A DNA stretch of 64,000 nt from an uncultured Parabacteroides sp. (GTDB taxonomy: Bacteria > Bacteroidota > Bacteroidia > Bacteroidales > Tannerellaceae). Positions 18,466 to 26,700 of the stretch are shown here, piece by piece (position 1 is the stretch's first letter; each line of letters opens with the position of its first letter). The translations under genes and the position numbers were made by a program. The stretch lies in the NCBI GenBank assembly GCA_944325355.1, contig CALUZS010000001.1, forward strand, positions 186,001 to 250,000, in the 5' to 3' direction. Below the pieces are notes generated by a model, which was given only the letters and a program-made list of their open reading frames with translations, had not been told where the DNA came from and made no database searches.

Positions 18466-19785
18466 TCAATTCTTCCAATATTTGTCCACCAATGCCTGTT
18501 TGATATTCACTTCTGCCGGCTTGAAATATTTTCCAAACAGGCTCCATGCAACATCCAGCATTTCTGTCGTATCCAAATTCACATCAATAGCCAATAATTT
18601 TGACGAATAATCTTTGGCAAAAGCAAGCGTCCGATTATCATAATCTGTCAAATCGAACCCATTCTCCAATTTCGTTTTAGCATTGGCAGCATCAGCATAC
18701 AGACGCACTGCAGCATTCATCACTTGCGGATGGTCTTCACGTGTTTTCTTACCCGTTACCAATTGCTTTAATCGAGACAAGCTACGGAACGGGTCCACAA
18801 TTACCTTACCAACATCGCTATCACGACGCAAATACAATTGCCCTTCCGTTATATACCCCGTATTATCCGGTACGGCATGAGTAATATCCCCTCCCGACAA
18901 AGTGGTCACAGCAATGATTGTTATAGACCCCCCGTCAGGGAATTGAACAGCTTTCTCATATATTTTCGCTAAGTCAGAATAGAGAGAACCCGGCATAGAG
19001 TCCTTTGATGGAATCTGGTCCATACGATTGGATACTATTGCCAATGCATCTGCATAATTAGTCATATCCGTAAGCAAAACCAAGACTTTCTCATGTTTCT
19101 CCACTGCAAAGTATTCAGCTGCACAAAGAGCCATATCCGGTATCAATATACGTTCAACTGAAGGATCCTCGGTTGTATTAATGAAACTGACAATCCTATC
19201 CAGAGCCCCGGCATTACTGAATGCATTCTTGAAAAACAGATAATCATCATTAGTCATCCCCATTCCACCCAACACAATTTTATCGGATTGTGCACGCAAG
19301 GCAACCATAGCCATTACTTGATTAAAAGGTTGGTCTGGATCGGCAAAAAACGGAATTTTCTGTCCGGTGACTAATGTGTTGTTCAAATCTATACCGGCAA
19401 TACCCGTAGCAATCAATTCTGACGGTTGTTCACGCCGCACCGGATTTACGGAAGGACCTCCAATTTCAACTTCTTTACCCTCTGGAACGGGTCCTCCATC
19501 TATCGGTTCCCCGTAAGCATTAAAAAAACGACCTGCCAATTGGTCTCCGACTTTTAGGGATGGCGCTTTACCCATAAATACAACTTCGGCGTTCGTTCTG
19601 ATGCCTTCCGTTCCTGAAAATACTTGTAACGTCACTTCATCACCAACGATTTTTACGACCTGTGCAAGTTTGCCATCCACAGAAGCTAACTCGTCATAGC
19701 CAACACCTGAAGCTTTCAATGAACAGGTGGCTTTTGTTATCTGAGTTATTTTCGTATATATTTTCTGAAAAGCTTTTGTCGCCAT
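18466..19785 (-). CDS. ntpB: V-type ATPase subunit B (non-catalytic head subunit)
   Basis: Subunit B alternates with A in the head and shapes the nucleotide site without catalysing. The 439-aa protein lacks a Walker A motif, as expected. It has the family landmarks GRFFNAYGEPIDGGP (about 86-100), NPVRREQPSELIATGIAGID (about 114-133), a SDxxxxxxxGMG region and the C-terminal IKQALVDKYW. It lies 17 nt after subunit A. Confidence 0.95.
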   Translation of the reverse strand: MATKAFQKIYTKITQITKATCSLKASGVGYDELASVDGKLAQVVKIVGDEVTLQVFSGTEGIRTNAEVVFMGKAPSLKVGDQLAGRFFNAYGEPIDGGPVPEGKEVEIGGPSVNPVRREQPSELIATGIAGIDLNNTLVTGQKIPFFADPDQPFNQVMAMVALRAQSDKIVLGGMGMTNDDYLFFKNAFSNAGALDRIVSFINTTEDPSVERILIPDMALCAAEYFAVEKHEKVLVLLTDMTNYADALAIVSNRMDQIPSKDSMPGSLYSDLAKIYEKAVQFPDGGSITIIAVTTLSGGDITHAVPDNTGYITEGQLYLRRDSDVGKVIVDPFRSLSRLKQLVTGKKTREDHPQVMNAAVRLYADAANAKTKLENGFDLTDYDNRTLAFAKDYSSKLLAIDVNLDTTEMLDVAWSLFGKYFKPAEVNIKQALVDKYWKN

Positions 19786-19802
19786 AACTTATACCTTATC
19801 TT

Positions 19803-21560
19803 TTATTTTACTATTCGTTCCCTAAGCAATTCATCCAATTCTTCGTTGAATTTTCTGAATTGTTCGCTTTCAAACTCCGAATAATTCATTTGCTTGAACA
19901 CATTTATCACGCGCTTGAAATAGTCCATTACAGACAAGAAATTATCAAATGCAAATTCCGCCCGGCAGATATCAATCACTTTATTTAACATAAATTCCTG
20001 GCGAGGAAGCGATGTCACAGAATCAACCGGGTCAAACGCATCTTGCTGCAAAATCACAAAATCGATTAATTCAGATTTCCAGAAAATTACATGATAATCG
20101 ACAGGAACACCGTCGTCTCCCAAAATATTAATCTGTTCTGCAATTTCTTTACCTCTCAGCATCCGGGTTTTGATTTCGTTTACTTTTTCAATCCAATCCG
20201 GAGAGATATGTTCTGCTATATATTCCTGAAATTCCGGATATTCCAAATATTTCGAATAACTCTCTATCGGATTTACAGCAGGATACCGTTTACGGTCTGC
20301 CCGTTCTTGTTCCAAAGCATAGAAACAACGCGCTACTTTCTTTGTATTCTCCGTCACTGGCTCTTTTAAGTTACCACCTGCCGGAGAAACAGTACCTATA
20401 AAAGTAACCGATCCTGTTGCCCCGTTTTTCAAATGGACAAAGCCTGCACGGGCATAGAAATTCGCAATAATCGCAGACAAATCCATCGGAAAGGCATCCG
20501 GACCGGGAAGCTCTTCCAAACGGTTTGACATCTCACGCAAAGCCTGCGCCCAACGAGACGTAGAATCCGCCATTAATAAAACTTTTAATCCCATGCTCCG
20601 GTAATATTCTGCAATAGTCATCGCTGTATATACAGACGCTTCACGTGCGGCAACAGGCATGTTTGATGTATTCGCTATAATAATCGTACGTTCCATCAGC
20701 TTTCGTCCGGTATGGGGATCGACCAATTCAGGAAACTCTGTAAAAATTTCCACAACTTCATTAGCACGTTCACCACAAGCTGCAATAATTACGATGTCAG
20801 CTTCCGCCTGCTTCGATATGGCATGCTGCAAAACGGTTTTACCCGTTCCGAACGGACCAGGTATAAATCCGGTTCCTCCCTCAACAATCGGGTTAACTGT
20901 ATCAATTGTACGCACCCCCGTTTCCAACAACTTATAAGGACGCGGTTTCTCGGAATAACAGGTAATGGCTTTTTTCACCGGCCATTTCTGTACCATTGAA
21001 ACCTTTACCTCTTGCCCATCCGCAGTTACCAAGACAGCCATCGTATCGTGTATCGTATATTCGCCTGGCTCAGCTACACTCTTTATGACGTATTCTCCCG
21101 AGAACACAAACGGAACCATGATTTTATGTGGCTGGAAATTCTCATCAACCTCACCTAACCAATCACCGGCAACAACTTTATCTCCGGCTTTTGCCAATGG
21201 CTTAAAATTCCATTTCTTATTTTCATCCAACGGATAAGTATATTCTCCACGTTTTAGGAAAACACCTTCCATCTTATCCAAATCATTCTGCAGGCCATCG
21301 TAGTTTTTCGACAACATTCCCGGTCCTAACGTAACTTCCAGCATATGCCCTTGGAACTCCACTTCATCTCCGACACGCATTCCTCGCGTACTTTCAAAAA
21401 CTTGGACAAAAGCATCTTTCCCGATGACTTTGATTACCTCCGCCATCAATTTTACACCACCTACGGTAATATAACAAATCTCATTTTGGGAAACCGCCCC
21501 ATCGACCTCTACGGTAACAAGATTTGAAACGATTCCCTTTACAAATCCTTTTGCAGCCAT
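19803..21560 (-). CDS. ntpA: V-type ATPase subunit A (catalytic)
   Basis: Subunit A hydrolyses (or makes) ATP. It has the P-loop GPFGTGKTVLQHA near residue 234, a long non-homologous insert region (about 110-190) typical of A subunits, the GERANEV motif, and ADSTSRWAQALREMSNRLEELPG. Start: MAAKGFVKG at 21560 resembles the usual start of this subunit; ATG 21572 four codons upstream is also open. It is followed after 17 nt by subunit B. Confidence 0.96.
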   Translation of the reverse strand: MAAKGFVKGIVSNLVTVEVDGAVSQNEICYITVGGVKLMAEVIKVIGKDAFVQVFESTRGMRVGDEVEFQGHMLEVTLGPGMLSKNYDGLQNDLDKMEGVFLKRGEYTYPLDENKKWNFKPLAKAGDKVVAGDWLGEVDENFQPHKIMVPFVFSGEYVIKSVAEPGEYTIHDTMAVLVTADGQEVKVSMVQKWPVKKAITCYSEKPRPYKLLETGVRTIDTVNPIVEGGTGFIPGPFGTGKTVLQHAISKQAEADIVIIAACGERANEVVEIFTEFPELVDPHTGRKLMERTIIIANTSNMPVAAREASVYTAMTIAEYYRSMGLKVLLMADSTSRWAQALREMSNRLEELPGPDAFPMDLSAIIANFYARAGFVHLKNGATGSVTFIGTVSPAGGNLKEPVTENTKKVARCFYALEQERADRKRYPAVNPIESYSKYLEYPEFQEYIAEHISPDWIEKVNEIKTRMLRGKEIAEQINILGDDGVPVDYHVIFWKSELIDFVILQQDAFDPVDSVTSLPRQEFMLNKVIDICRAEFAFDNFLSVMDYFKRVINVFKQMNYSEFESEQFRKFNEELDELLRERIVK

Positions 21561-21600
21561 GATACTTTTCATTACACAAAAACCATATTTAGGTTTCTGT

Positions 21601-22482
21601 CTATTTATTACTATTTCTTTTAAATTCTTCCAATGCGTCCCGGCTTCCTTTCTTCATTACGCTTACAATTTCACGGAAAGTCTTTTCTCCGGTTTCTTTA
21701 TCCAAAGAAATCCAACGCTCTATCATTTCCAGTTTCACCAAATAAGCAAATACGGATTCGATATCAAACGGCTTGAAAAAGGTATTCTCATCAAGCCAAT
21801 TCCATCTTAGCAAATCAATTCCTTTCTCCCGTAACTGCAAGTTTGTCTCCTCCATCAGCCGTTGCAGTTCCGAAAAATAGTCTAACAGATTTCCCATACC
21901 GAAATCTTGAGCATTCGACATCTTCAACTGCTCAGCAACGCCATTGTCCCCTACAATATAATTGTCTTTTTCCAAACCAAACTTACGGCAAACAATAGCT
22001 GTAAGAATATTGGAAACGTTCAAATTAAGTTCGAACCATTCAGAAACAAATCGGTTTTTACACTTCATCGCATACTCATAATACAATGCCGACAGGCGGT
22101 CTTCCCACGGAATTTTCCGTTTCCCGCTATTTGATTCACCTTGTTCTTCAGAAATATATTGTTCAAGAAAAGTCAAAAAATAAGAAGGATACTGTTTCGA
22201 AGAGAGTAAAACGCCCTCTTCTTTCAGTGTCTTATACAAAAAATCTATCGTCTCCAAAGAAAAATTCCCCCGACTGTCAAATTCTGCCTGGTCCTTCTTC
22301 TCCAAATACGACAATATATTCTTATTATCATATTTTAAAAAGAAAAGGTCGACCACCGAGCGGTCCTTCCTGCTCAAGATTGATTGAAGTTCTTCCCTAA
22401 ACTCTACTACGGAATAAGCAATTTTACTATCGTCCAAAGTGATATTCGGAAGACCTGCAATCAAACAATAGTATTTTCCCAT
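21601..22482 (-). CDS. DUF2764 protein, probable V-ATPase subunit C replacement
   Basis: This 293-aa soluble, mostly helical protein starts MGKYYCLIAGLPNITLDD, the start I associate with DUF2764 proteins found only in V-ATPase operons of Bacteroidetes and some spirochaetes. It takes the operon position between E and A where subunit C normally lies, so a socket role joining the D stalk to the K ring is likely. That role is inferred from position, not from a recognised C-subunit fold. Confidence 0.8.
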   Translation of the reverse strand: MGKYYCLIAGLPNITLDDSKIAYSVVEFREELQSILSRKDRSVVDLFFLKYDNKNILSYLEKKDQAEFDSRGNFSLETIDFLYKTLKEEGVLLSSKQYPSYFLTFLEQYISEEQGESNSGKRKIPWEDRLSALYYEYAMKCKNRFVSEWFELNLNVSNILTAIVCRKFGLEKDNYIVGDNGVAEQLKMSNAQDFGMGNLLDYFSELQRLMEETNLQLREKGIDLLRWNWLDENTFFKPFDIESVFAYLVKLEMIERWISLDKETGEKTFREIVSVMKKGSRDALEEFKRNSNK

Positions 22483-22491
22483 ATTTTTTAT

Positions 22492-23079
22492 TTAGAAAAG
22501 CGCGTCTATTAATTGAGGACGTAAAAATTCTTTAAAATATTCCACGAATTCCTCTTCGCCGAATGAAACTTTGTAAGAACCATCTGCAGGAGCAATTGTG
22601 AAAGAAGCTTTTTTACCATTCACTTGTTGGATTTGAACACCCTTATCCAACAAATATTTTGCATTAGACATGAAATATTTTTCCAACTCGGCAGCATCCG
22701 ATGATTGGATTACCAAATCGTCACTACCCCAATTTCTGACCAATTCAACAATCACCTTCTGCATAAATGCTCCATCTGCCATAGCAGCTTTAACATTCGC
22801 TGAGACAACCTTGCCTGTTATCAGGTTCGTAATCTCACTCTTCAAAGCTTCTATTGACTGCATGGCGAATAATTTCAATTCAGCTTCAGCATTCTTTTTC
22901 ATCTCCGCAGACTGTTTTTCCGCAGCAGCAACAATTTGTTTTGCTTGTGCTTCAGCATCAGCTATTAATTTTTCCTTTTGGAGCTGTGCATCTTTCACAA
23001 TGCGTTCAGCTTCTACCTTACCTTTCTCTACACCTTCCTGGTAGATTTTATCGGTTAATTCCTGAATTTTGGTATCCAT
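22492..23079 (-). CDS. ntpE: V-type ATPase subunit E (peripheral stalk)
   Basis: Subunit E links the head to the membrane stator. The 195-aa protein has an N-terminal Ala/Glu/Lys-rich helix (about 5-90) for the stalk and a globular C-terminal domain that binds the head. It is the first gene of the operon, 10 nt before the DUF2764 gene, and follows a good -7 box. A separate subunit G/H partner for the stalk helix is not found in the operon. Confidence 0.9.
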   Translation of the reverse strand: MDTKIQELTDKIYQEGVEKGKVEAERIVKDAQLQKEKLIADAEAQAKQIVAAAEKQSAEMKKNAEAELKLFAMQSIEALKSEITNLITGKVVSANVKAAMADGAFMQKVIVELVRNWGSDDLVIQSSDAAELEKYFMSNAKYLLDKGVQIQQVNGKKASFTIAPADGSYKVSFGEEEFVEYFKEFLRPQLIDALF

Positions 23080-23119
23080 ATATGTTATTATTGCATTTCG
23101 CAGTTGTCTTAATTGTTCG

Positions 23120-23127
23120 CAAATTTA
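23120..23127 (-). promoter_or_regulatory. -7 promoter box TAAATTTG for the V-ATPase operon
   Basis: The minus strand reads TAAATTTG, with a TTG 19 nt upstream as a possible -33 element. The predicted leader is about 35 nt before the ATG at 23079. Confidence 0.55.
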
Positions 23128-23302
23128 TTCTTTCTTCATGGATAAGCAAGTTTTTTCCCAATTAAATTCCATAAAAATTTGAATAAATAACCAACGATAT
23201 ATTAACTCCTTTTTAAATTCATTTTGTTACATGAAATAATTTATAAATACCATCTCTTTTACATCAAGATATATTCCAGGAACAGAATAAACAAAAAACA
23301 GA

Positions 23303-23345
23303 AAAGCCACGACAATCTTGTATCAAACAAAATCATCGCGGCCTT
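23303..23345 (-). terminator. terminator of the malic enzyme gene
   Basis: On the minus strand this folds as a stem of about 17 pairs including several G-U pairs, with a 7-nt loop, and ends in GGCTTTTCTGTTTTTTG. It sits 30 nt after the malic enzyme stop and upstream of the V-ATPase promoter, separating the two units. Confidence 0.7.
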
Positions 23346-23375
23346 ATACCATTATTTTATTACATCCAATATCTT

Positions 23376-25664
23376 TTAAGCCTTACGCTTTTCTATCTGC
23401 TCCTGCACAATAGCATCTACCACTGCCACAGTTGTCAGATTAAGAATATCCCGAGTCGAACTTTCCAAATCCGTGAAATGAATCGGCTTATTCAGCCCCA
23501 TCTGAATCGGACCGATAGTTTCAACAACCCCCATCTCCGATAATAATTTATATGCGCTATTCGCCGAACTCAAATTCGGGAAAACCAATGTATTCACATC
23601 TTTTCCTTTCAATTTATTGAACGGATACATTTCATCCCGCAACTTTTTGTCAAAAGCGAAATTGACTTGCATTTCTCCATCTATAACCATCTCCGGATAA
23701 TTCTTATGCAAATACTTTATTGCTTCATGGACTTTCAACGGACTTCCTTGCTTATCGGAACCAAAATTGGAATACGACAACATTGCCATAACCGGCTCAT
23801 GAGCAAAAAACTTCACTGCGTCATAAGTCAAACGGGCAATATCGATAAGCACTTCTGTTGAAGGATGGCGATTAATTAATGTATCCGAAATGAAATAAGT
23901 TCCTTTTTTACCAGAAACAATATGTAACGCACCGAAATGGTCGTATGTAGGACGTATTCCGATAATCTGTTCAGCCAACTTTGTCACTTCCGAATAACGG
24001 CTGTAAACTCCCGTAATGAAAGCATCGGCATCCCCGGTCTCAACCATCATCATACCAAAAGCATTTCTGTCAAACATCACTTCGCAAGCTTCTGAATAGG
24101 TAATACCTTCCCGTGAGCGCTTTTCAGAAAGAATACGTGCATAACGATGACGCCGGTCAATTTCCGCATCAGAACGCATATTAATGATTTCAATGCCGTC
24201 CAGATTGATATTTTCCTCCGCCGCCAATTTATGCAGGTAATCCCAATTGCCCAACAAGACCGGTGTACAAATACCAACCGATTTCGCTTCTACGGCAGCC
24301 TTAAGCATATTTATATGATTAGCTTCCGCAAACACAACACGTTTAGGATTCGCCTTTGCCATATCCGTAAACGAACGCAGCAACTTATTATCGTATCCCA
24401 TCATCTCACGCAAATGGTCGGAATAAGCTTTCCAATCTGAAATATTTTTTCTTGCAACACCCGAATCCATAGCCGCCTTTGCCACAGCACAAGAGACACG
24501 TGTCAACAAACGGGGGTCAAGAGCTTTTGGTAAAATATAGTCACGTCCGAAAGAAGTCCGTTTCAACTTATATGCAGCATTCACTACATCCGGAACAGGC
24601 TCTTTTGCCAAATCAGCAATTGCATATACTGCAGCAAGTTTCATCTCCTCATTAATTGCTTTTGCGTGTGTATCCAATGCACCGCGGAAGATATAAGGAA
24701 ATCCCAAAACATTATTAATTTGATTAGGATAATCCGACCGTCCGGTCGCAAAAATAATATCATCACGAGAAGCCATCGCATCTGCATAAGAAATTTCCGG
24801 ATTCGGATTCGCCAATGCAAAGACTATCGGGTTTACATTCATGGAACGAACCATTTCCTGTGTCAAGACGTTAGCGACCGACAAGCCCAAGAAAACATCT
24901 GCACCCACCAACGCTTCTTGAAGCGTCTTTATCTCACGTGATGTCGCAAATTCTTTTTTAGCTTCATTCAAATCGGTCCGATGGACAGAGATCACACCTT
25001 TGCTATCGCACATGATGATATTCTCTTTTTTTGCCCCCAACATCACATACAATTTGGTACACGATATGGAAGCTGCCCCAGCGCCATTTACCACAATCTT
25101 GACATCCTCAATTTTCTTACCGGCAATTTCCAATGCGTTAATTAATCCAGCACCGGAAATGATTGCAGTCCCGTGCTGGTCATCATGCATTACCGGTATA
25201 TCCAATTCTTCTTTGAGCCGGGTTTCTATTTCAAAACACTCGGGAGCCTTTATATCTTCCAAGTTGATTCCACCGAATGTCGGTGCAATGGCTTTCACCG
25301 TTTCAATGAATTTTTCAGGATCCTTTTGATCGACTTCTATATCAAACACATCTATACCTGCAAAAATCTTAAACAGCAAACCTTTTCCTTCCATTACCGG
25401 TTTACCTGCCAACGGACCTATATTTCCAAGTCCTAAAACAGCTGTTCCATTTGAAATTACTGCCACCAAATTTCCTTTAGCCGTATATTCATAGGCATCA
25501 TGTGGATTATCCTTAATTTCAAGGCATGGCTCAGCCACACCGGGCGAATAAGCTAACGACAAGTCTGTTTGCGTACTATAAGGTTTAGTCGGTACAACCT
25601 CTATCTTTCCGGGTTTGCCTTCGGAGTGATACCGAAGAGCGTCTTCTCTTGTAATCTTAGCCAT
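23376..25664 (-). CDS. maeB: NADP-dependent malic enzyme, MaeB type
   Basis: It converts malate to pyruvate and CO2 with reduction of NADP+. The 762-aa protein has the MaeB fusion: a malic enzyme domain (about 1-425), with [20 protein letters not shown] (27-46), [20 protein letters not shown] (64-83) and NAD(P)-binding [12 protein letters not shown], followed by a phosphotransacetylase-like domain (about 430-760). The latter is usually considered regulatory, binding acetyl-CoA. It is monocistronic between its own promoter and a terminator. Confidence 0.95.
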   Translation of the reverse strand: MAKITREDALRYHSEGKPGKIEVVPTKPYSTQTDLSLAYSPGVAEPCLEIKDNPHDAYEYTAKGNLVAVISNGTAVLGLGNIGPLAGKPVMEGKGLLFKIFAGIDVFDIEVDQKDPEKFIETVKAIAPTFGGINLEDIKAPECFEIETRLKEELDIPVMHDDQHGTAIISGAGLINALEIAGKKIEDVKIVVNGAGAASISCTKLYVMLGAKKENIIMCDSKGVISVHRTDLNEAKKEFATSREIKTLQEALVGADVFLGLSVANVLTQEMVRSMNVNPIVFALANPNPEISYADAMASRDDIIFATGRSDYPNQINNVLGFPYIFRGALDTHAKAINEEMKLAAVYAIADLAKEPVPDVVNAAYKLKRTSFGRDYILPKALDPRLLTRVSCAVAKAAMDSGVARKNISDWKAYSDHLREMMGYDNKLLRSFTDMAKANPKRVVFAEANHINMLKAAVEAKSVGICTPVLLGNWDYLHKLAAEENINLDGIEIINMRSDAEIDRRHRYARILSEKRSREGITYSEACEVMFDRNAFGMMMVETGDADAFITGVYSRYSEVTKLAEQIIGIRPTYDHFGALHIVSGKKGTYFISDTLINRHPSTEVLIDIARLTYDAVKFFAHEPVMAMLSYSNFGSDKQGSPLKVHEAIKYLHKNYPEMVIDGEMQVNFAFDKKLRDEMYPFNKLKGKDVNTLVFPNLSSANSAYKLLSEMGVVETIGPIQMGLNKPIHFTDLESSTRDILNLTTVAVVDAIVQEQIEKRKA

Positions 25665-25699
25665 AATATTTAATTAAACATATACTCAAAAAATCCCCA

Positions 25700-25707
25700 C
25701 AAAAATA
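25700..25707 (-). promoter_or_regulatory. -7 promoter box TATTTTTG for maeB
   Basis: Full match to TAnnTTTG on the minus strand, with about 29 nt of predicted leader before the ATG at 25664. Confidence 0.5.
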
Positions 25708-25789
25708 GACATTTCATACCATTTTCCTACTATTCAATAATAAATTGTTAGAAAAAACAGCTATCCTTTAAATTAGAATATAAATCAGT

Positions 25790-26323
25790 CTATTCTGTAT
25801 CTCTTTTTGCGGCATGAAAGATAAACGTAGTTGCCCCGATAGTGATAACCGACTCGTCATCTATCAGTACACGTTCTCTACTGTTTATTTCCTGATTTCC
25901 CAAAAATGTTCCGGTCATACTCTGAAAATCCCAAAGCTGATACTTGTAATTGCCAGACTTATCCAAGGAAACATTTATAACGCAGTGTTTTCTTCCCATG
26001 CTCGGATCGCTGGTTACAATTGCGATGTCAACTCCGTCCGTATCTTTATTGCGGCGTCCGATAACATTATTCCCTAAAGCCAAAGGAAACTCCTGTTTAT
26101 AGCAAAAACGATTCTCTATAACCGTAATATAACCGTGCGAAAAATCCAGCTCTTTCTGTTCTTTCTCCTCTCCCTGCTTATTTTTTACTACCCGATGACC
26201 AATTTTCACTTTAAACTGTTTGGCACATTGCGGACAAACCAAAGGAACTATTTGTCCCTCCGTATATTTTGTCTCATCAAAAAGAATTTGAGCATCACAC
26301 TTTGAACAAAAAACACGTTTCAT
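25790..26323 (-). CDS. Zinc-ribbon and FHA-domain protein
   Basis: The start is ATG 26323 (MKRVFCSKCDA), at the zinc ribbon; the upstream extension to 26398 is hydrophobic and overlaps a terminator. The 177-aa protein has an N-terminal zinc ribbon with Cys6, Cys9, Cys30 and Cys33 (MJ0042-type CxxC pairs), and an FHA domain (about 75-172) with GRRNKDTDGVDI, GRKHCVI and the TIGATTF end. FHA domains bind phosphothreonine, so a signalling or scaffold role is likely, but no Ser/Thr kinase or phosphatase gene is nearby. Confidence 0.85.
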   Translation of the reverse strand: MKRVFCSKCDAQILFDETKYTEGQIVPLVCPQCAKQFKVKIGHRVVKNKQGEEKEQKELDFSHGYITVIENRFCYKQEFPLALGNNVIGRRNKDTDGVDIAIVTSDPSMGRKHCVINVSLDKSGNYKYQLWDFQSMTGTFLGNQEINSRERVLIDDESVITIGATTFIFHAAKRDTE

Positions 26324-26396
26324 ATGAATTTCTGTAATGTAATTTACTTCTGAGATTATAATGCAAAATAACAGGCATTTGAAAAAATAAGCGAGC

Positions 26397-26465
26397 AAAA
26401 AAAAAGGCTATCTTCACAGACAGCCAATCTTCATTGCTAACCTTAAATCTAATACCATGAAAAAC
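26397..26465 (-). ncRNA. candidate small RNA or attenuator leader with a terminator
   Basis: A minus-strand promoter (TACCTTTG at 26472-26479, TTGAC 17 nt upstream) would start a transcript near 26465. About 45 nt later comes a hairpin (26425-26406, 8-bp stem with one mismatch) followed by at least nine T residues at 26405-26397. A 14-codon frame opens at 26458 (MVLDLRLAMKIGCL) and stops in the hairpin loop. The unit is either a free RNA of about 70 nt or a leader that attenuates the FHA gene, whose ATG is 74 nt downstream. Confidence 0.55.
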
Positions 26466-26471
26466 ACGTTG

Positions 26472-26479
26472 CAAAGGTA
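26472..26479 (-). promoter_or_regulatory. -7 promoter box TACCTTTG with -33 TTGAC for the small RNA or leader
   Basis: TACCTTTG is a full -7 match, and TTGAC 17 nt upstream gives the best two-part promoter seen in this window. Confidence 0.6.
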
Positions 26480-26700
26480 AAACTTTCTTTTATAAAGTCA
26501 AGCCTTTGACTGAAAATATTCCAGCAATTAACTTTATTTAGCAACACAACACCTAAATCACTCCAGATTCCAGTCAATCCAACAAAACTATCCTCCACTT
26601 CTCGGAAACATCTCCAATAAATCATGGCATAATTTTTGATATTTTCCTAATAGGTTTTTATATCCATACATTAATATATTAAGATATCATATATTTATAT

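Noticed and set aside
26324..26398. Hydrophobic N-terminal extension of the FHA protein
   Set aside because: It begins at the terminator T-run; the zinc-ribbon start at 26323 is far more likely.
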